Numbered from the stretch's first letter, positions 36,238 through 49,614 are shown. The stretch: 64,000 bases of DNA from Phascolomyces articulosus (GCA_025677815.1 JAIXMP010000018.1:682001-746000), one strand, 5' to 3'. Made by a program: numbers and translations. The notes: a model not told the origin generated them from the letters alone.

Positions 36238-38415
36238 TTGTTTTTTTTAACTCCCAAACTTACATCTTCGCCAACTGTTATTATTTCCACAACGCAAGAT
36301 CTTTCCATTGATCAACTAAAAACTGCTCTCGCAGAAAAGTTGGAAGATCGTGTGCAATCGTTGATTGACTCTGGCAATCTTGACGACGCGTTACGCGATG
36401 CAACAGTACTAATTGACTATTCACCATCTCGTATCAAAACATACCTATTCGTGGGTCAAATATACGAACTTCGATGCAATTTACAAGGAGCATCAGAAAA
36501 CTACAAGAACGGCTTGAAAAATACACCAACATATGATTACCAATATCCACGACTATTTCGACAATTTGAAAACGCGCTTAGGAACCCACAATGACGACTC
36601 AATACATATACAGCACAGTCATTACCAGTGGAAATTATTGCTACTATTGTTTGTTTTCTTCCAACTGATACAAAAATCAATTGTACATGTGTGTGTAAAG
36701 CATGGAGAGATGCAATTCAAAATTAACCTTTTGTCTGGCGAAAAACCGGTTTCTTTTAGGAAACTTATAAGATCAATCGCTCTGGATTACTAAAGAATAG
36801 TTTATTGCAATTTGGCCCAAAGATCCACGATTTGATACTGGATGGGTTTGATAGCTTTGAAGAATGCTATCGAATCCTTAATATTATACGTGGTGATATC
36901 CTTTGTAGTATCAAGTATCTTTCTATTGTAAGTGAAAATGTTGGTATGTGTTTTGTTTTTCGTTTTCAAAGCATATATAAAAAGTAAGCCAATAGTATTT
37001 ACTTCGTTTCGTGAAACAGCGCACGAAGATAAACCCAAATACACCAGATCTATTTTACATGCATTAAAGGAATTGAATCCGTCACTTGAAACGTTGGATA
37101 TACAATGTAGTATATTGGAAGTTAGTGGCGGTTCAATACCAGAGGATCAATGAATGTCCATTGTAGCAATTGCTAAAGAAGCTTGCCCAAATTTGATCCG
37201 CCTCCGATATGAGGGATTTAATAACGAGTTACACGTATCAACGAATATCATCAGTTGTATTCAATCACTCTATCTTGAAACTTATACGACGTTTGATACT
37301 AAGTATATCACTAATGTTTTCAAGATGTGTCCTCAGCTTACTGTCGTTACGATTTTACCACGCGAAGAGATAACAGCATTTACTTTACAAAATAATTATT
37401 TTGGGTTCGATAAAACTTCGATCACAACACCACGGTACAACAATATCAAGGAAAAACCTGGTGAGTGTATTCTTTCTATGCGTCTGGATAAATATATGTT
37501 GATTCAAAGTATGAATTCTATTCTTTGTTGCATCAAAGACTCTGTCCAGGGACTACAGCTTCTTTTAACGTTATTTCAGATGATGATGATGTTACAGACT
37601 ATGATGTAATAATAATGGCGGGATTGGATCAGGGTCAATGGAGGTTTGTAAATAGCTGGAATATGGAGATGAAGCTATATCAATTGGCCAAATTGAACTG
37701 CAATTCACCTTTTATCGCAAATTATCAACACTGCATTGCTTTGATTATACAAAACAGTCCGGTATTAGAACATGTTGCACTCGGTTCCAAACCGGGCGGG
37801 TTTGATATAGAAATTGTTGCTGCTTTGATTCACTTGAAAAATCTACATCATTTTTTTTTGGAGCTAATAGATGTTATCACTGAAATTGATCATGTTTATT
37901 TAAAAGACGTTGTAACTGTACCTATAGATTCCGCCTGTTTATTGAAGAACACAAAAAAACATGGTCAGCTCTCTTCTTTTCGGGTATTGAAATTGGACAG
38001 GTTTATGACAAATATTACGCAACGTTACTTGCATCAATCGGATCAAGGGAATGGCAGTACCCAGAAATCAGGACAGAGGTTTCCATTTATGCAATGAACC
38101 AATTTGTCAACAAATTGAAAGATATCGATAGACTGAAGATTATCACAGTTGTATCGACTGGGGCATTTACAGATGGTATGATGAAGCTTTTGCAGCTTGC
38201 TCTTCTTTAAAAACTATATCGTTATATCGTAGTATGGGACTTGTTACAACAACAGATATCCAGGACTTGATTGAACGTTTTTTCTTTGAGTCATTTACGA
38301 AAATTGGAGATATCTAATTGTCCGTTTATTGAGCCTCATTCTTTTTTGTTTGAAAGTGCATATTTCCATTACCACCAACAAAGCAACCCATGGAAACTAT
38401 GCATGCGCTGTATAT
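36238..38415 (+). pseudogene. Decayed TPR-F-box-LRR protein (Pof3/Dia2-like architecture)
   Basis: One reading frame from 36238 encodes a TPR-like segment (YLFVGQIYELRCNLQGASEN). After in-frame TGA (36592-36594) it continues with an F-box (SLPVEIIATIVCFLPTDTK, then VCKAWRDAIQN). It is broken again by TAA (36724-36726) and TAG (36757-36759), then runs into leucine-rich repeats. Past a probable intron beginning near 36926 the frame has another TGA (37151-37153). A second intron, GTGAGT near 37462 to TTTCAG near 37579, restores frame into ALIHLKNLHHFFLELIDV. Two further frame changes follow 38050. F-box proteins of this layout are substrate receptors of SCF ubiquitin ligases. The number of breaks argues for a pseudogene rather than missed splicing. 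Confidence 0.8.
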
Positions 38416-39289
38416 AGTAAATATCATTCATATTGATGAAACATAAAAAAAAAAACAAGCTATCCTTCTATACGTATAGTATTTAGTAATTTCTTTTGTT
38501 TCCTATCAATGCACTGTGATAATAATAATAATAATAATAATAAATTAGCATTTATTATACTTTTGGGATAATGTTCTTTACTCCGGAAATTTTAGATATG
38601 TATTATAATAAATAATATAAGAATGCATTATTCCCTACCAACATTTCATGATATTTAATCAAACAAAAATGAGTACTTTTTGATTTTTATCTTTTGCAGC
38701 AAAGCAATGCCTGCATCTGAATAATGCATATAAAATTTATAATTCGCGATAAGTGATCGAAGGGATTTCTCATGTGATGACACCAAAAAAATACTCCAAC
38801 TATAGAATTTATGATACGTTAAAGCACGAAGTTCGTGGAGCCGTATAGGAGGAGGCGCGTGCATAGTTATGCACTGAATCTTGTAACATACCTACAATGA
38901 TAATGGACAACTGTCATCGTAAACCATTTATTTAATCAGGTACTCGAAAAAAAAAATCTCCATCGCAACAGGCAATATTATATAAACACTTTTCATTTTG
39001 TTACCAATCAAAACGAGAAAATAAAAAGATAGAGGTCAATTCAATAGTTAGTTATATAAATATATATATATTTATTTACTTAAACTATTTGTTTTAATCA
39101 AAACAAGAAACAGTCGTGCTTGCGCCATGTTGTTGTGGCGAAGCCATTTATTATTTTTGCGAAACGTTCTTAAACTTTTTTGGACGTGTTATAATAAAAT
39201 TCTGCCTTTTTTTTATATTAACAGCTTTTCCTCTCTTTCGGCCAGCTTTTTTTTTCTTTCTTTTCCTTCCATAGCAACAATATACAAAG
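38416..39289. other. Intergenic region
   Basis: It contains an (ATA)n microsatellite at about 38519-38543, poly-A runs, an alternating TA stretch near 39059-39075 and the pyrimidine-rich leader of the phosphatase gene. No gene is supported. Confidence 0.55.
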
Positions 39290-40402
39290 ATGGGTTCATC
39301 GGCACGATCCGTCATTACCCTACTCTCCAAACCACGAAGTGACCTACAAGAACATGCCATGCAACAGTTCCGACTACTGAACAAACGCCAGTCTACACGA
39401 CTTTCCAAACGGAATGAAGATAGTAGGTACAGCATGTCTGTAGCCGAAAGTCCAGCAGGACAAATCAAGAATCGTTACAGCAACATTATACCATTTAATC
39501 GAAATCGCATCCAATTGGACCGATCGGATCTCTTAGGTGAAGAATATCTCGATCCAGCACAAGGCGACGATTACATTAATGCCAGTCTCATTCAGCCACC
39601 ATTCCCACTTGTTCCGAACAAGTGTTATATTGCTACACAAGGACCGTTACAGTCGACAATAGGTGATTTTTGGCGTATGGTGATTGAACAAAATACCAAG
39701 GTGATTGTTTGTCTTAGTCCCGAGTTGGAAAATGATCAAGAGAAATGTGCGCGTTATTGGCCTCTCGAATCTGAGTGCAAGGAAATACCCCTGGGGATGA
39801 ATCGTGCCAATGATGAGAATAGACATCGAAGTTTACGTGGATTATTGAGATTACGGAATCCTACCTCTACCAATACAACAACACCATCTTCTATGAATGG
39901 ACAAAAGAAACGAAATATTGTGGTGCGATTACAAAATATAGAACCAGAACAAATGGATCAAGTAGCGGATTGTATTATACGACGTATTCAAGTGTCCTTT
40001 GTGGATACGACAGCAGATACTGTGATTGCTTCAGAAACCGTCATTCAGATACAATTCCTTGGTTGGGCTGATTTCAGTGTACCCGAACATACAGAACCTG
40101 TCATTGCGCTTTCTCGACTCGCGGATCAATATCAACCTGAAGGTGCTGGACCTGTAATTGTTCATTGTAGTGCTGGATGTGGTAGAACTGGAACGTTTTG
40201 TGTGGTGAATAGTGGGATGGCTTGGTTACGCTCAGCATTAAATGACACGTCGTCAGGTGAGACGTTACCTAGTGATGATCTTGTATATATATTGGCCGAT
40301 GCATTCCGTAAGCAACGCACCACAATGGTTCAAGCTTCCAGTCAATTTTATTTCTGCTATAGAGCTCTTTATGATGGATATAGACAAGAATTTGAGCAAT
40401 AA
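39290..40402 (+). CDS. Protein tyrosine phosphatase with WAD loop
   Basis: Classical PTP-family enzyme, single exon, 370 aa. Visible motifs in order: NRYSNIIPFNRNRIQL (about 61-76), GDDYINASLI, YIATQGPL, KCARYWP, the general-acid loop read as WADFSVP (W259-A260-D261) instead of WPDFGVP, the P-loop HCSAGCGRTG with nucleophile Cys293 and Arg299, and the Q-loop RTTMVQASSQFYF. A Ser/Thr/Asn-rich insertion (about 180-208) interrupts the domain. The catalytic Cys, Arg, Asp and Gln are all present, so activity is likely. Related fungal enzymes such as Pyp1, Pyp2 and Ptp2 act on stress MAP kinases; that role is inference here. No targeting signal is seen. Confidence 0.93.
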   Translation: MGSSARSVITLLSKPRSDLQEHAMQQFRLLNKRQSTRLSKRNEDSRYSMSVAESPAGQIKNRYSNIIPFNRNRIQLDRSDLLGEEYLDPAQGDDYINASLIQPPFPLVPNKCYIATQGPLQSTIGDFWRMVIEQNTKVIVCLSPELENDQEKCARYWPLESECKEIPLGMNRANDENRHRSLRGLLRLRNPTSTNTTTPSSMNGQKKRNIVVRLQNIEPEQMDQVADCIIRRIQVSFVDTTADTVIASETVIQIQFLGWADFSVPEHTEPVIALSRLADQYQPEGAGPVIVHCSAGCGRTGTFCVVNSGMAWLRSALNDTSSGETLPSDDLVYILADAFRKQRTTMVQASSQFYFCYRALYDGYRQEFEQ

Positions 40403-43084
40403 GCTTAAAAAAACCACAATTGTATATTTAAATGATCAGTATTTTTTATAATAAGAATAATAATAGTAATTGCATATAATATAAATAGCCCTTTCTCTTT
40501 ACACCCATTATCGTTTTTTTTTTTTTTTTGTATTTCTTGTATATTGTGCTAAGCGCTCCTCCATAGACGGACCCATCATCTGTTTATCCGGTATAATTCT
40601 CCTTGATTTCATAAGTTCTTATTTACCATTGTATGATCACTTTATGAATATATGTTTTCAAAAACAAGACAAATTTCCAGTTGTTGTACACATTGTTTAT
40701 AAAAACTTTTTTTTTGTTGTCGTAATTGGTAAAAACGAATAAAAGAGTTTGGTCTATATTTCCTAACTTTATATAAATTCTTATCTCAGGAAGCATTGTA
40801 CCTGTGTAACCTGATGTTCGGTGGCTGTGTCAAAAAGTGTATGGAACGGTAAAATGGATATGAAGATTCTAAAAAAACAAGTATGAAAATAGAAAACATA
40901 CTTCAGTTTTTAGAATATCTTCTTCCAAGGAAAAATGATAAGCCATATATATATATATCGATTTAATTTATTTCAGATACCAAATGCGTAGCGATATATG
41001 GAGCAATATCTTGTAACAATGGAAAGTACGTTTTGTAGAGACAATCATGTTGTTTTGATACATTCATTGAAGACATCCAAATATATAGCAAACTCTTTTT
41101 CGATGTCAATTCCAGAGATATATAAATATTATCTTTTTTTTTACCTCTAAAATATTCTCACCTTATCCATCAACAATTGAATGGTGAACATAAATGACGT
41201 GCTTAAATTACCTGTAGTAGGCCAGGACACTTGTTTTAAAAAATACAACCTTTTCCTTCCTATGGTATTCCTACCCATTGTTACACCAAAATAATGCATT
41301 AAAAGAGTGAGCAGTTGACTGGATTGCTTGATAAACAAAATAGTAGTCATAAAAGGAGGTCCAAATTTCTTCATGAAAGTTATATAGCGCGTCTGATTTT
41401 GTTTGATAAAATTTATTTCATACCTTTATTTTATATAGTATTTTGTATGCATTTTTACTAATAAATCTTCTATTTCTTTTCATCATCTATATATATCATG
41501 GTACTCAATAGCAAATTGTGGTTGTTATGATGATCAATAAATTCCTGGTTGTCAGGATGGTTACACTTTTGACAAAAAATCCAGAGAATTGCTAGAAAAA
41601 CAGTAACTTGTATGCAACTCGCAACCACTAATGATAACATCTTTGCAATGTTGTCCGGGTATAAAATACTATATATTGATACTATTAATTATTTATATGG
41701 TTAGTATAAACAAACAAGCTTTTGATCCAATCTAATATGACGAATTTTATCAAATTGTATATATTCAACAATTGTCATCAAATTGAAACAACCCAACACA
41801 GATTTTGTAAGACGTCTTCCATCATTCAAAGAATAGTAATATTAAGCTGACCATCATCATAACCTACAATACCAATAACCACAACAGCAGCAACAAGAGG
41901 AACATGAGGCTAAAAATCTAAAAAAAAAAAATGGCATGCTCCTGTTGATTTGCTGCATCGTAGGAGACCCTGTCCATGTCCTGAATTTAAAGCATAAGCA
42001 AATAAAGATATTAAAATCGCAGAAGATAAAGAAGCGATTGCTATAAGAGCTAGAGGAAACATGTATGGCTATCTGAATGCATTCATTGATGGTGTTTATA
42101 AAGAACTTAGCAAGGAAAATAGTTCGTGTTGGATTACGAAATATAAACACCGTTATCCTTGCAAAAAGAAAAAAAACAGTGTGGTTATACCACTACGACT
42201 ACTTCTTTCTTTACCATTTATTATATTATCCTATTTCCAAATATATACAACATCTGTAAGTATTACCATCAATAGGTTTATAATCAAATAAAAGATTCTT
42301 TATCAATACATTTATCTTGTCTATCCTCCGAGTAGGATTATAACTAATAAAACATTTTGATATTACTACGTCCAATATATATCAGACAACCCATCGGATA
42401 AAATATAAATTAGTATAAATAGAAGGTGGTGATGTTTTCAACTCAACGATACCAAAAGTTTATTCTAATAGTTATACAATCTTCTTGTTACCATTTTACT
42501 ATGTATACTTTTATTTTAAGCTTTGGCAAATATAATTGAAACTGAGCCCGGGTAAGGAATCCGGCTTTTTTTTTCTTTTTTTGGTGTAACAACAACAACC
42601 ATATATAACAAAAATGGGAACGAACAACCTTTTAATAGAACTTGGTTCGGTTCCATGTTTGTTACTGAACAATGAAGCATTTCATTCATATGGTTATTAT
42701 AACATGTTATTCCATTTTCAATGTCATATTATCATGATTAAAAAGGTTTTCAATTGAATATCGAGAAAGGCGTTGTTGTGGCTCAAATGAATTTGTTTTG
42801 TCGGGCTGAGCTTCTTATATGACTGTTTGTAAGTATATGTGTGTTGTGTTGCATAGGAAAAGGTTACTGCGCCCTGCAAATAAAACATCCGCTTTTGCTT
42901 TGGTGAAACACCAGAAAAAAAGTTATAATTAGGAATTTACATGTACCTTTTTGCAACTCTAACAACTTTTTTTCATATAAAAATAAATCTTTTTCACACA
43001 TAAGAAAATAAAAATAATGTTTTTTGTTTCTTCTTTTTCTTCTTTTTTTTTTAAGTCGATAACAACAACAAATACATTCAAGCC
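40403..43084. other. Gene-free region with a coding-like fragment
   Basis: No complete gene is supported. A plus-strand stretch at 41870-42175 reads as coding-like, with Gln-rich and then Ala/Arg/Glu-rich sequence and one in-frame stop, but has no recognisable motif. The remainder is AT-rich with poly-T runs (for example 40516-40530) and the leader of the glycosyltransferase gene. Confidence 0.5.
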
Positions 43085-45080
43085 ATGCTTCCACAGAATA
43101 ATAATACATTGTCCAATCGACGAAGACGGCATTTACGAAACCGAAAGATAGGCACTTTTTTATTTGTAGCTGTCTTTTTATCTCTTTTATATTACAATCT
43201 TAAACTTCGAGCAGAAATTGCCATCGATAACGCTCATGGCGTGTCCAGTACTGGTCAAGATACCCTTTCCAATCATTATACTTATTTAGTGGTGATTGCT
43301 TCGACAGCAACCGCATTTACGCGTCGAAATTTGATCCGTCAAACTTATTTTGGATTAAATGATAATATTGAACCTTGTATGCAATATAATACGGATACCT
43401 ATTATAAGTTTTGGGTCTATGGTAATTCGATACCAAGAAATACGGCGGATAGACGACTTTATGAAGCAGAAAAGATGGAATGGAATGATTTGGTGGAAGT
43501 ATCGGATGGTGTTCATTTTGAACAATCGAATATTTTGGAATGGGTAAGTTGATGGAATTTTTTTTTTCTGTTTTTAGCTTGTGGATCTTATGTGTGGTAT
43601 CTGTATCAGTGTTTTCTCTTCTTCCCTCTTCTTCCTTGCCCTTATCAGTTATGATTATGATTATTATTTTCCCTTTTCTCTTCTATCTTTTCCTCCTTTT
43701 GTTTTCTCTTAATTCTCCCTACTTCTCCTCTCTTTCTCCCGAGTTGTAACAAAAAAACCCCGGGATTCATTGTGGAAAAAAAAGTGTGGATTTGGATTGG
43801 ATGTGGATGCATCAAGGTATAAACTAATGATGGTGATATGATATATATAGACAGATAAAGTATTGGTTGGAGAACAGAGTATTACCTATGATTATTTGAT
43901 TGTACAAGATGTGGATTCCTTTATTCAAATCTCCAACCTCAAGAAAGAATTAAGTGAAACAAAATCCACCAATGTTGTATGGGGTAGTTTTGCAGCTCAA
44001 GAAGCAGACAAATATGCCTTTGCCATTGGATCCACCGCAACCCAACAAGCATTGAAATTATGGCATACCACCTATGATCGAGAAGGTCAAAACCTGCTTA
44101 CCGATATCTATTTACATTATCAACACGAAGCCAATGATCCCAAGGCACCTTTGTTTTTACGAAAGGATGGTACGCTTCGTCAATTCGTCAATGCTGCAGG
44201 ATCGAACACAATTGAATTGAACCAAGAAAATGCTGCCACGGTCATGGCTGCAATCCATGTACATCAAGATGATTTGTTTATTCATTTAGCCCAATGGTCC
44301 ATGTTACAATCAACCACTGTATGTCTCAACAACAAGAGTAACAAGGTCTATCCACCTAGAGGACAAGAACGTATTGCATTAATGACATCTTCCTATATTT
44401 ATCCTGACAACTGTATGGAACCTTCCGCCACGCTTTCTTCTATGAACAAGCGCAAGTATGCCGAAAAACATCATCATGCCTTTGTGCCTCGATCCATTGA
44501 ATTCGCACAACAAAAGGGTCGCAAGACGGTGTGGGGTAAAGTGGATGCAGTACAAAATGTCTTGCCCCATTATGATTGGATCTTTTGGACGGATATGGAT
44601 TGTGTGATTATGAACACGGAACGTTCATTGAATGAACTTTTGGATAAGTTGCGTCATGACTATTCAGAAGGTCCCGATGCGTTTGATAAAAATGTGAATT
44701 TCATTGCTTCAAGACCCCCTAGGGATCCTATGCTCAATGCTGGTGTTTTCTTTTTACGCAATTCTGAATGGAGTATGCAGTTCTTAAATGAAGTACAGGC
44801 GTTTACAGCGTGGTATAATAAGCGACCTGCTTATGAACAAGGTGCTATGGCAGACGTGGCTAAAAATTACCCATCCAATGTGTATCTCCTATACCCAGAT
44901 GTTCATACTTTCAACACATTTCCCCAGTTTTATAATCCAGGGGATTTTATTGTTCATTATGCTCCTGATGGTTGTCCCAATCCTTATGTTTTGGATGGCT
45001 TGGATGCTGCAGCTAAAATTGAACAGGGTCAAGTGGTGGAAACACTTTATCATGGTCGAAGTCCACCTAAAAGCAATTAA
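43085..45080 (+). CDS. Type II membrane two-domain glycosyltransferase (GT31-like + GT34)
   Basis: Exons 43085-43543 and 43851-45080 join in frame to 562 aa. An Arg-rich cytosolic tail (RRRRHLRNRK) precedes one membrane anchor (about residues 23-40), typical of Golgi type II enzymes. Residues about 67-300 resemble the GT31 galactosyltransferase fold: YLVVIAST...RRNLIRQTYFG and YDYLIVQDVDSF with D173-V-D175. From about 326 a clear GT34 (MNN10/GMA12) domain follows: RIALMTSSYIY, NKRKYAEKHHHAFVPRS, VWGKVDAVQNVLPHYDW, the metal-binding DMD at 401-403, LNAGVFFLRNS and GDFIVHYAPDGCP. GT34 members add galactose or mannose to N-glycans or other acceptors. Two catalytic modules in one chain suggest sequential sugar addition (inference). 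Confidence 0.85.
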
Positions 45081-46770
45081 TTCTTCTTCTTTTTCATCAT
45101 CACACTATTTAATTAATTCTATTAATAATATTATGATTATTATATATCTATTTATTATTATTATTGTGAACTTAGAAATAATAGTAGTAGAATATAATAT
45201 GTAATATGATCATGTATACTTTTTCATTGATTTTGTAAATAATATTTTTTTTTCTAATTGTCGTTTTTTTATTATTAATTAATTAAAAAAAAAGTATAAA
45301 AAATACTTGAAAGAAGAAGAAGATAATGGATGACACACACGCATGGTGTTTGCATTTTAATTATAAAAAAATGTTAACGGGGGAGTATAATAGTTATATA
45401 AAGAGCTATAACTCTATCATTGTTCCATTAAGGGATAGATAAAAAGTGATCCTGTTTTTGGGATTCTTATTCTTCTACGAACTTTTTGGGTATGTAAGTG
45501 TCTATCCTCCTATAAATATAATCCATAACGTATGAACCACATTTTTATTTTTATATATAAAGTCTAGTAGTTAATAAATCCTGAAGAAGCGTTTTCACGT
45601 TGATTTTTCTTGGAGAGTTGTTTCTCCCCCCTCCCCCCTTTTTATTTTTAGTCAGGGTCCTAAAAATAGGTAAGTTTTCCTCTCCACACATAACAAACTT
45701 GTTTTTTATTACACATTGTCACAGGAACAATAAAAAAAAATGGAGACCTCCCCCCAGTCATTCCTGATAAATGTATTTTGGCTGACTGATTCAGTGTGTT
45801 TATCTATTGCGAGACGCACGTTCATCGTTTGCTAATTGGGAGTATTTTGACTCATATGATGATACCATCATTTCAACTGTGTGTGTACATATACATACAT
45901 GCGCCTTATTGTTCCTGTATTAGCAATCGTTAATATATATACTTAGTATTCATCTATCATTCATACGAAAGATCATGTGTCCATATAGCAAAGTATAATA
46001 CCTTAACACTATATTTAGGAGTAATAATAATGAATAATATTTTACGATCAACATTTGTTTTTTACTATAATTATAATTATTATAAAAGATGATGTTTATT
46101 AAACCATGGTAAATTATTTTCATCGTTGTAAAATATATATAAGGAGAGCGTTACAGAAAAAAAAAGTTGAATCGAGCGAGATGGTATAAAAATATATTTA
46201 AAATCGATTTTTAACCTGATAAGGAACACGACCATCCTTTTATTAAGCCACAGTTGAATACAAAGATATCATTCTCTCTATTCCCACTGCTTTGTTGTAT
46301 AATACATCATATGCATGCAAGGATTAGTGTCAATTATATTTATGCTTTCTCCTTTGAGATTTATATATTCAGATTTTTATATACATATAATAGTAGTTGA
46401 GTGTCTGGAACAATCATCATAACAATGAATTATTCAATTAAGCTGCATCGGAAGGACTTTATATTTTTTTGAACATGAATGGTAATAATAATAGTACCCA
46501 CATGGTATTTTAGACTCATTGTCATTTTATTCATTTAAGTAACGGCTTGAGTAATTCGATAATAATAAATGATCCACATGGCTTAAGCAAAGTCCGAGTT
46601 TATGTCCAACTTTTCTGAAAATACAATCATCAAAGGGAGAAAAACCAAGTCCGAAACACAATTATGATGAAATGATGGATGGATTGGATTATTGATGAAA
46701 GTTTGATTAAGATAGGACAAAAGGAGAAAGAGTTAAACATGCGATTGTATATTTTTTGTACAATCCTATC

Positions 46771-46806
<36 letters not shown>
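46771..46806. repeat. (ATA)12 microsatellite
   Basis: 36 nt of uninterrupted ATA repeats in the long intergenic region. Confidence 0.95.
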
Positions 46807-47481
46807 GCTCTAGATATTCTCTAACAGCTTTTTTGATAAAATACCAAAAAGACGAGAGCACAAACCATCATCTTCTCAACAAAAAAATCGTTTCGTTTAG
46901 TTATGTTCTATGTATGGTATAAAATAATCATATCTCTTTCTCGTCCCTGACATAATAATTGTCATTCAACATAAAATCGACCCTGAATAAAACATGGACC
47001 CCTTCTTTTCCATGGTAGAAACATTCTCTATTTGTCGCCGCTATATATATCGGATGAACTTTAAGATTCGGAAAACCTTGGCAAATGTCTACGTAAGCAA
47101 TTGAACTTGAGAATAATAACCTGTTATTGTTATATAGGATTTAAAGAACAAAAGAGAAATGTATATCGTGTGGTATTTTTTTTTGGGGTGGGTGGGTGGA
47201 GTGTAGGGATGAGATGATAGATACAGTAAAATAGAAAGAAGTTTCTCTTTTATATATATATATATATATATGGGGGGTTGTTGTTGTTGTTCAAATGATG
47301 GGAGAGAAAAAGGAAGGAATTCATAATAGTAGAAGAAGAACGACTAAGAGGAGATAATAATGTATGTTACGTGTGAAAAGAGAAAGAGAAAAAAAATAAG
47401 GGGAAATAGGGTTATTTATTTAGGAGAAGAAAGAAGGAGAAAAAAACTCACCCCCAAATTTATTCAATTGGAAACTTATTG

Positions 47482-47484
<3 letters not shown>

Positions 47485-47512
<28 letters not shown>
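47485..47512. repeat. (TTA)n microsatellite
   Basis: 28 nt of TTA repeats followed by a C-run and CACTCACT repeats. Intergenic. Confidence 0.9.
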
Positions 47513-48849
47513 ATTCCCCCACATCTACTCTACATCACTCACTCACTCACTCACATACATATCCATTTATCTATTAATGCATAGAAAAAAAGAAATACCT
47601 CCTCAAAGTTAAAATACTGCAAGTAATTAGGGAAAAAAAAGTATATTTCGATTCATGCCGCAAATAAATTGGGTAAAAAAAAATATATAATGAATTTTAT
47701 ATAAATATATACAACAAAAAATTCATTTCAACCCAGAAAATCATTAAGTGCATTATAATTTAATTGAACAAACGTGTTTTTTACTTATAAAAGACATTTT
47801 TTTTATTGTTATTATCATACGAATCTTATGAATTCTCACCCCCCCAACAACAACAATAGGATGTATGTTATTGAGTCAAATGTATTCATATGGAAGAAGT
47901 AGTATGTAGATGATGTATAATTATTCCCCAAGTTCCGGTTTTTATCAAATTTCATTGTTTTTTAGAAAAGTGATTGACATAACAACTAAAATACAAGTTT
48001 CATCTAAAAGAATCTCCTAGGTGATGAGCAAATCTTTATGATTATTATGTAGTGTGATGACATGATGAATTTATTCTGACAAGTCGCTTTCAATCCCGAT
48101 CGGCATAAAAAAAATTGAGTAGTAAGAAAAATGGGTCCAGGCACGAGTTTATTTATTATTGGAAGAAACGGAGTACACATTTAAAATAGGTTTATCATCA
48201 ATTGTCTGCAGATTTCGTCATATGTAATATTGACGAGTATGAGTCCCGATATAATCATGTACATGAATCAACAATATCTAATAATTCTTTCTTTATGAGG
48301 AAAAATTATAATTTATTTCTTTATGACAATGATTATTATATATATATATATATATATATACTATAGAATCTTTATTATTATGATTATCTTTGTTTGAATG
48401 GTTCAATTATTCTATATATATATAAGAAGGGAAAGCATTAACAATAAGGAGGGATGATGAAGAAAAAGAATTGATATAGAACAATAATAATAATAGTAAT
48501 AATCAATAGTGGTAGCAAAAGTGTGGCTATATGAACATATGGGTTTGACAGATCATCTTGCTACGCGTCAGCAGTGTAACAAGGATATTTTTTTAAAATT
48601 TTAGGAGAAGATGAAATGTGCGTTATTATTATTTTTTTTGGGGGAGGGAGGACAAGAGAGTAATCAAGTCAAAGGGGGTCAAAAGGGAAAACCCGTCAGT
48701 TGTCATGCGCTGTAAAACCCAGTTTGGGTAATTCAAACCGATCGACCATGGTGGTATCGTTGCACAATAGGGAAATTGGGTTGATCGGAAAGGGTCCTTT
48801 TGACGACTTGTTGAAAATGATTCATTCTTTTAGTAGATGATATATCCCA

Positions 48850-48880
<31 letters not shown>

Positions 48881-49614
48881 CAACCTATCGATTAGAATAA
48901 TTATATAAATAAAAGAATGATGATAAATGAGCAACAAAGACGACGACAACAACAACGAACTATTAATACGATAGAATAAAGAAAAATAAAATAAACCAAT
49001 GTGTGTATATACTGTCATTGTTGTAAGAACAATAATATCAACGAACGAACAATGCAGGCTTCATTCCAGATAAAGGAGAGAAAGAGAGAGAAGAGAGAAA
49101 TGGACATTCCTTATTCGTCTAATATTCCATTCCATTGTAAAATCCGATTTGATTATCGTTCAAAAGTAATAATTGAGTGCTTCGCTTATTTTGCTGCTTT
49201 TGTATTTGCCGTGCGTGCGTTGTGCGTGCGTGCGTGCGTAAATGTATGTATATTTATATTTATCCATATTATATATATATATATATATATATTTATATGT
49301 AAGTATGTATGTATGTATGTTGTTTATTGCTTTGTTGTTGATTATTGCTTGCTTCTCTAGTATTATTATTACACATCCCTTATTTAATATTTCTTTTTCT
49401 CCTGACGATCTCTCCCAATTCTTTGTTCCGCTATTTTTGTTATTTAAATAGTTTCTCTTTTGCTTTTTCGGCAAAACTTCAATTTTTTTTTCTCTTCTTC
49501 TTTTATTATTCTATTCTTCACTCACTTCTTTAATAATTCCATTGAATAATTCAAATTAATTTTAGTTCATTTACAACAACACTACTAATCAACATTATAC
49601 AACAATAATCAGTC

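Larger units (their letters stand above)
45081..49614. other. Long gene-free region with many microsatellites
   Basis: No gene is supported over 4.5 kb. It holds (ATA)n at 46771-46806, (TTA)n at 47485-47512, (TA)n at 48338-48360, 48852-48877 and 49265-49290, GTGC/GTAT repeats at 49210-49320 and a G-rich/purine-rich patch at 48640-48700. The last several hundred bases probably contain the kinase promoter and its pyrimidine-rich leader. Confidence 0.6.

Noticed and set aside
36757..36759. TTTCTTTTAG read as a true splice acceptor removing the TAA/TAG stops in the F-box gene
   Set aside because: The only donor-like site upstream (GTGTGT near 36689) would delete the conserved VCKAWRDAI part of the F-box, so nonsense mutation is the better reading.
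49001..49533. Open frames across GTGC, GTAT and TA repeats
   Set aside because: Translation is of simple repeats on both strands; better explained as microsatellite in the kinase 5' region.
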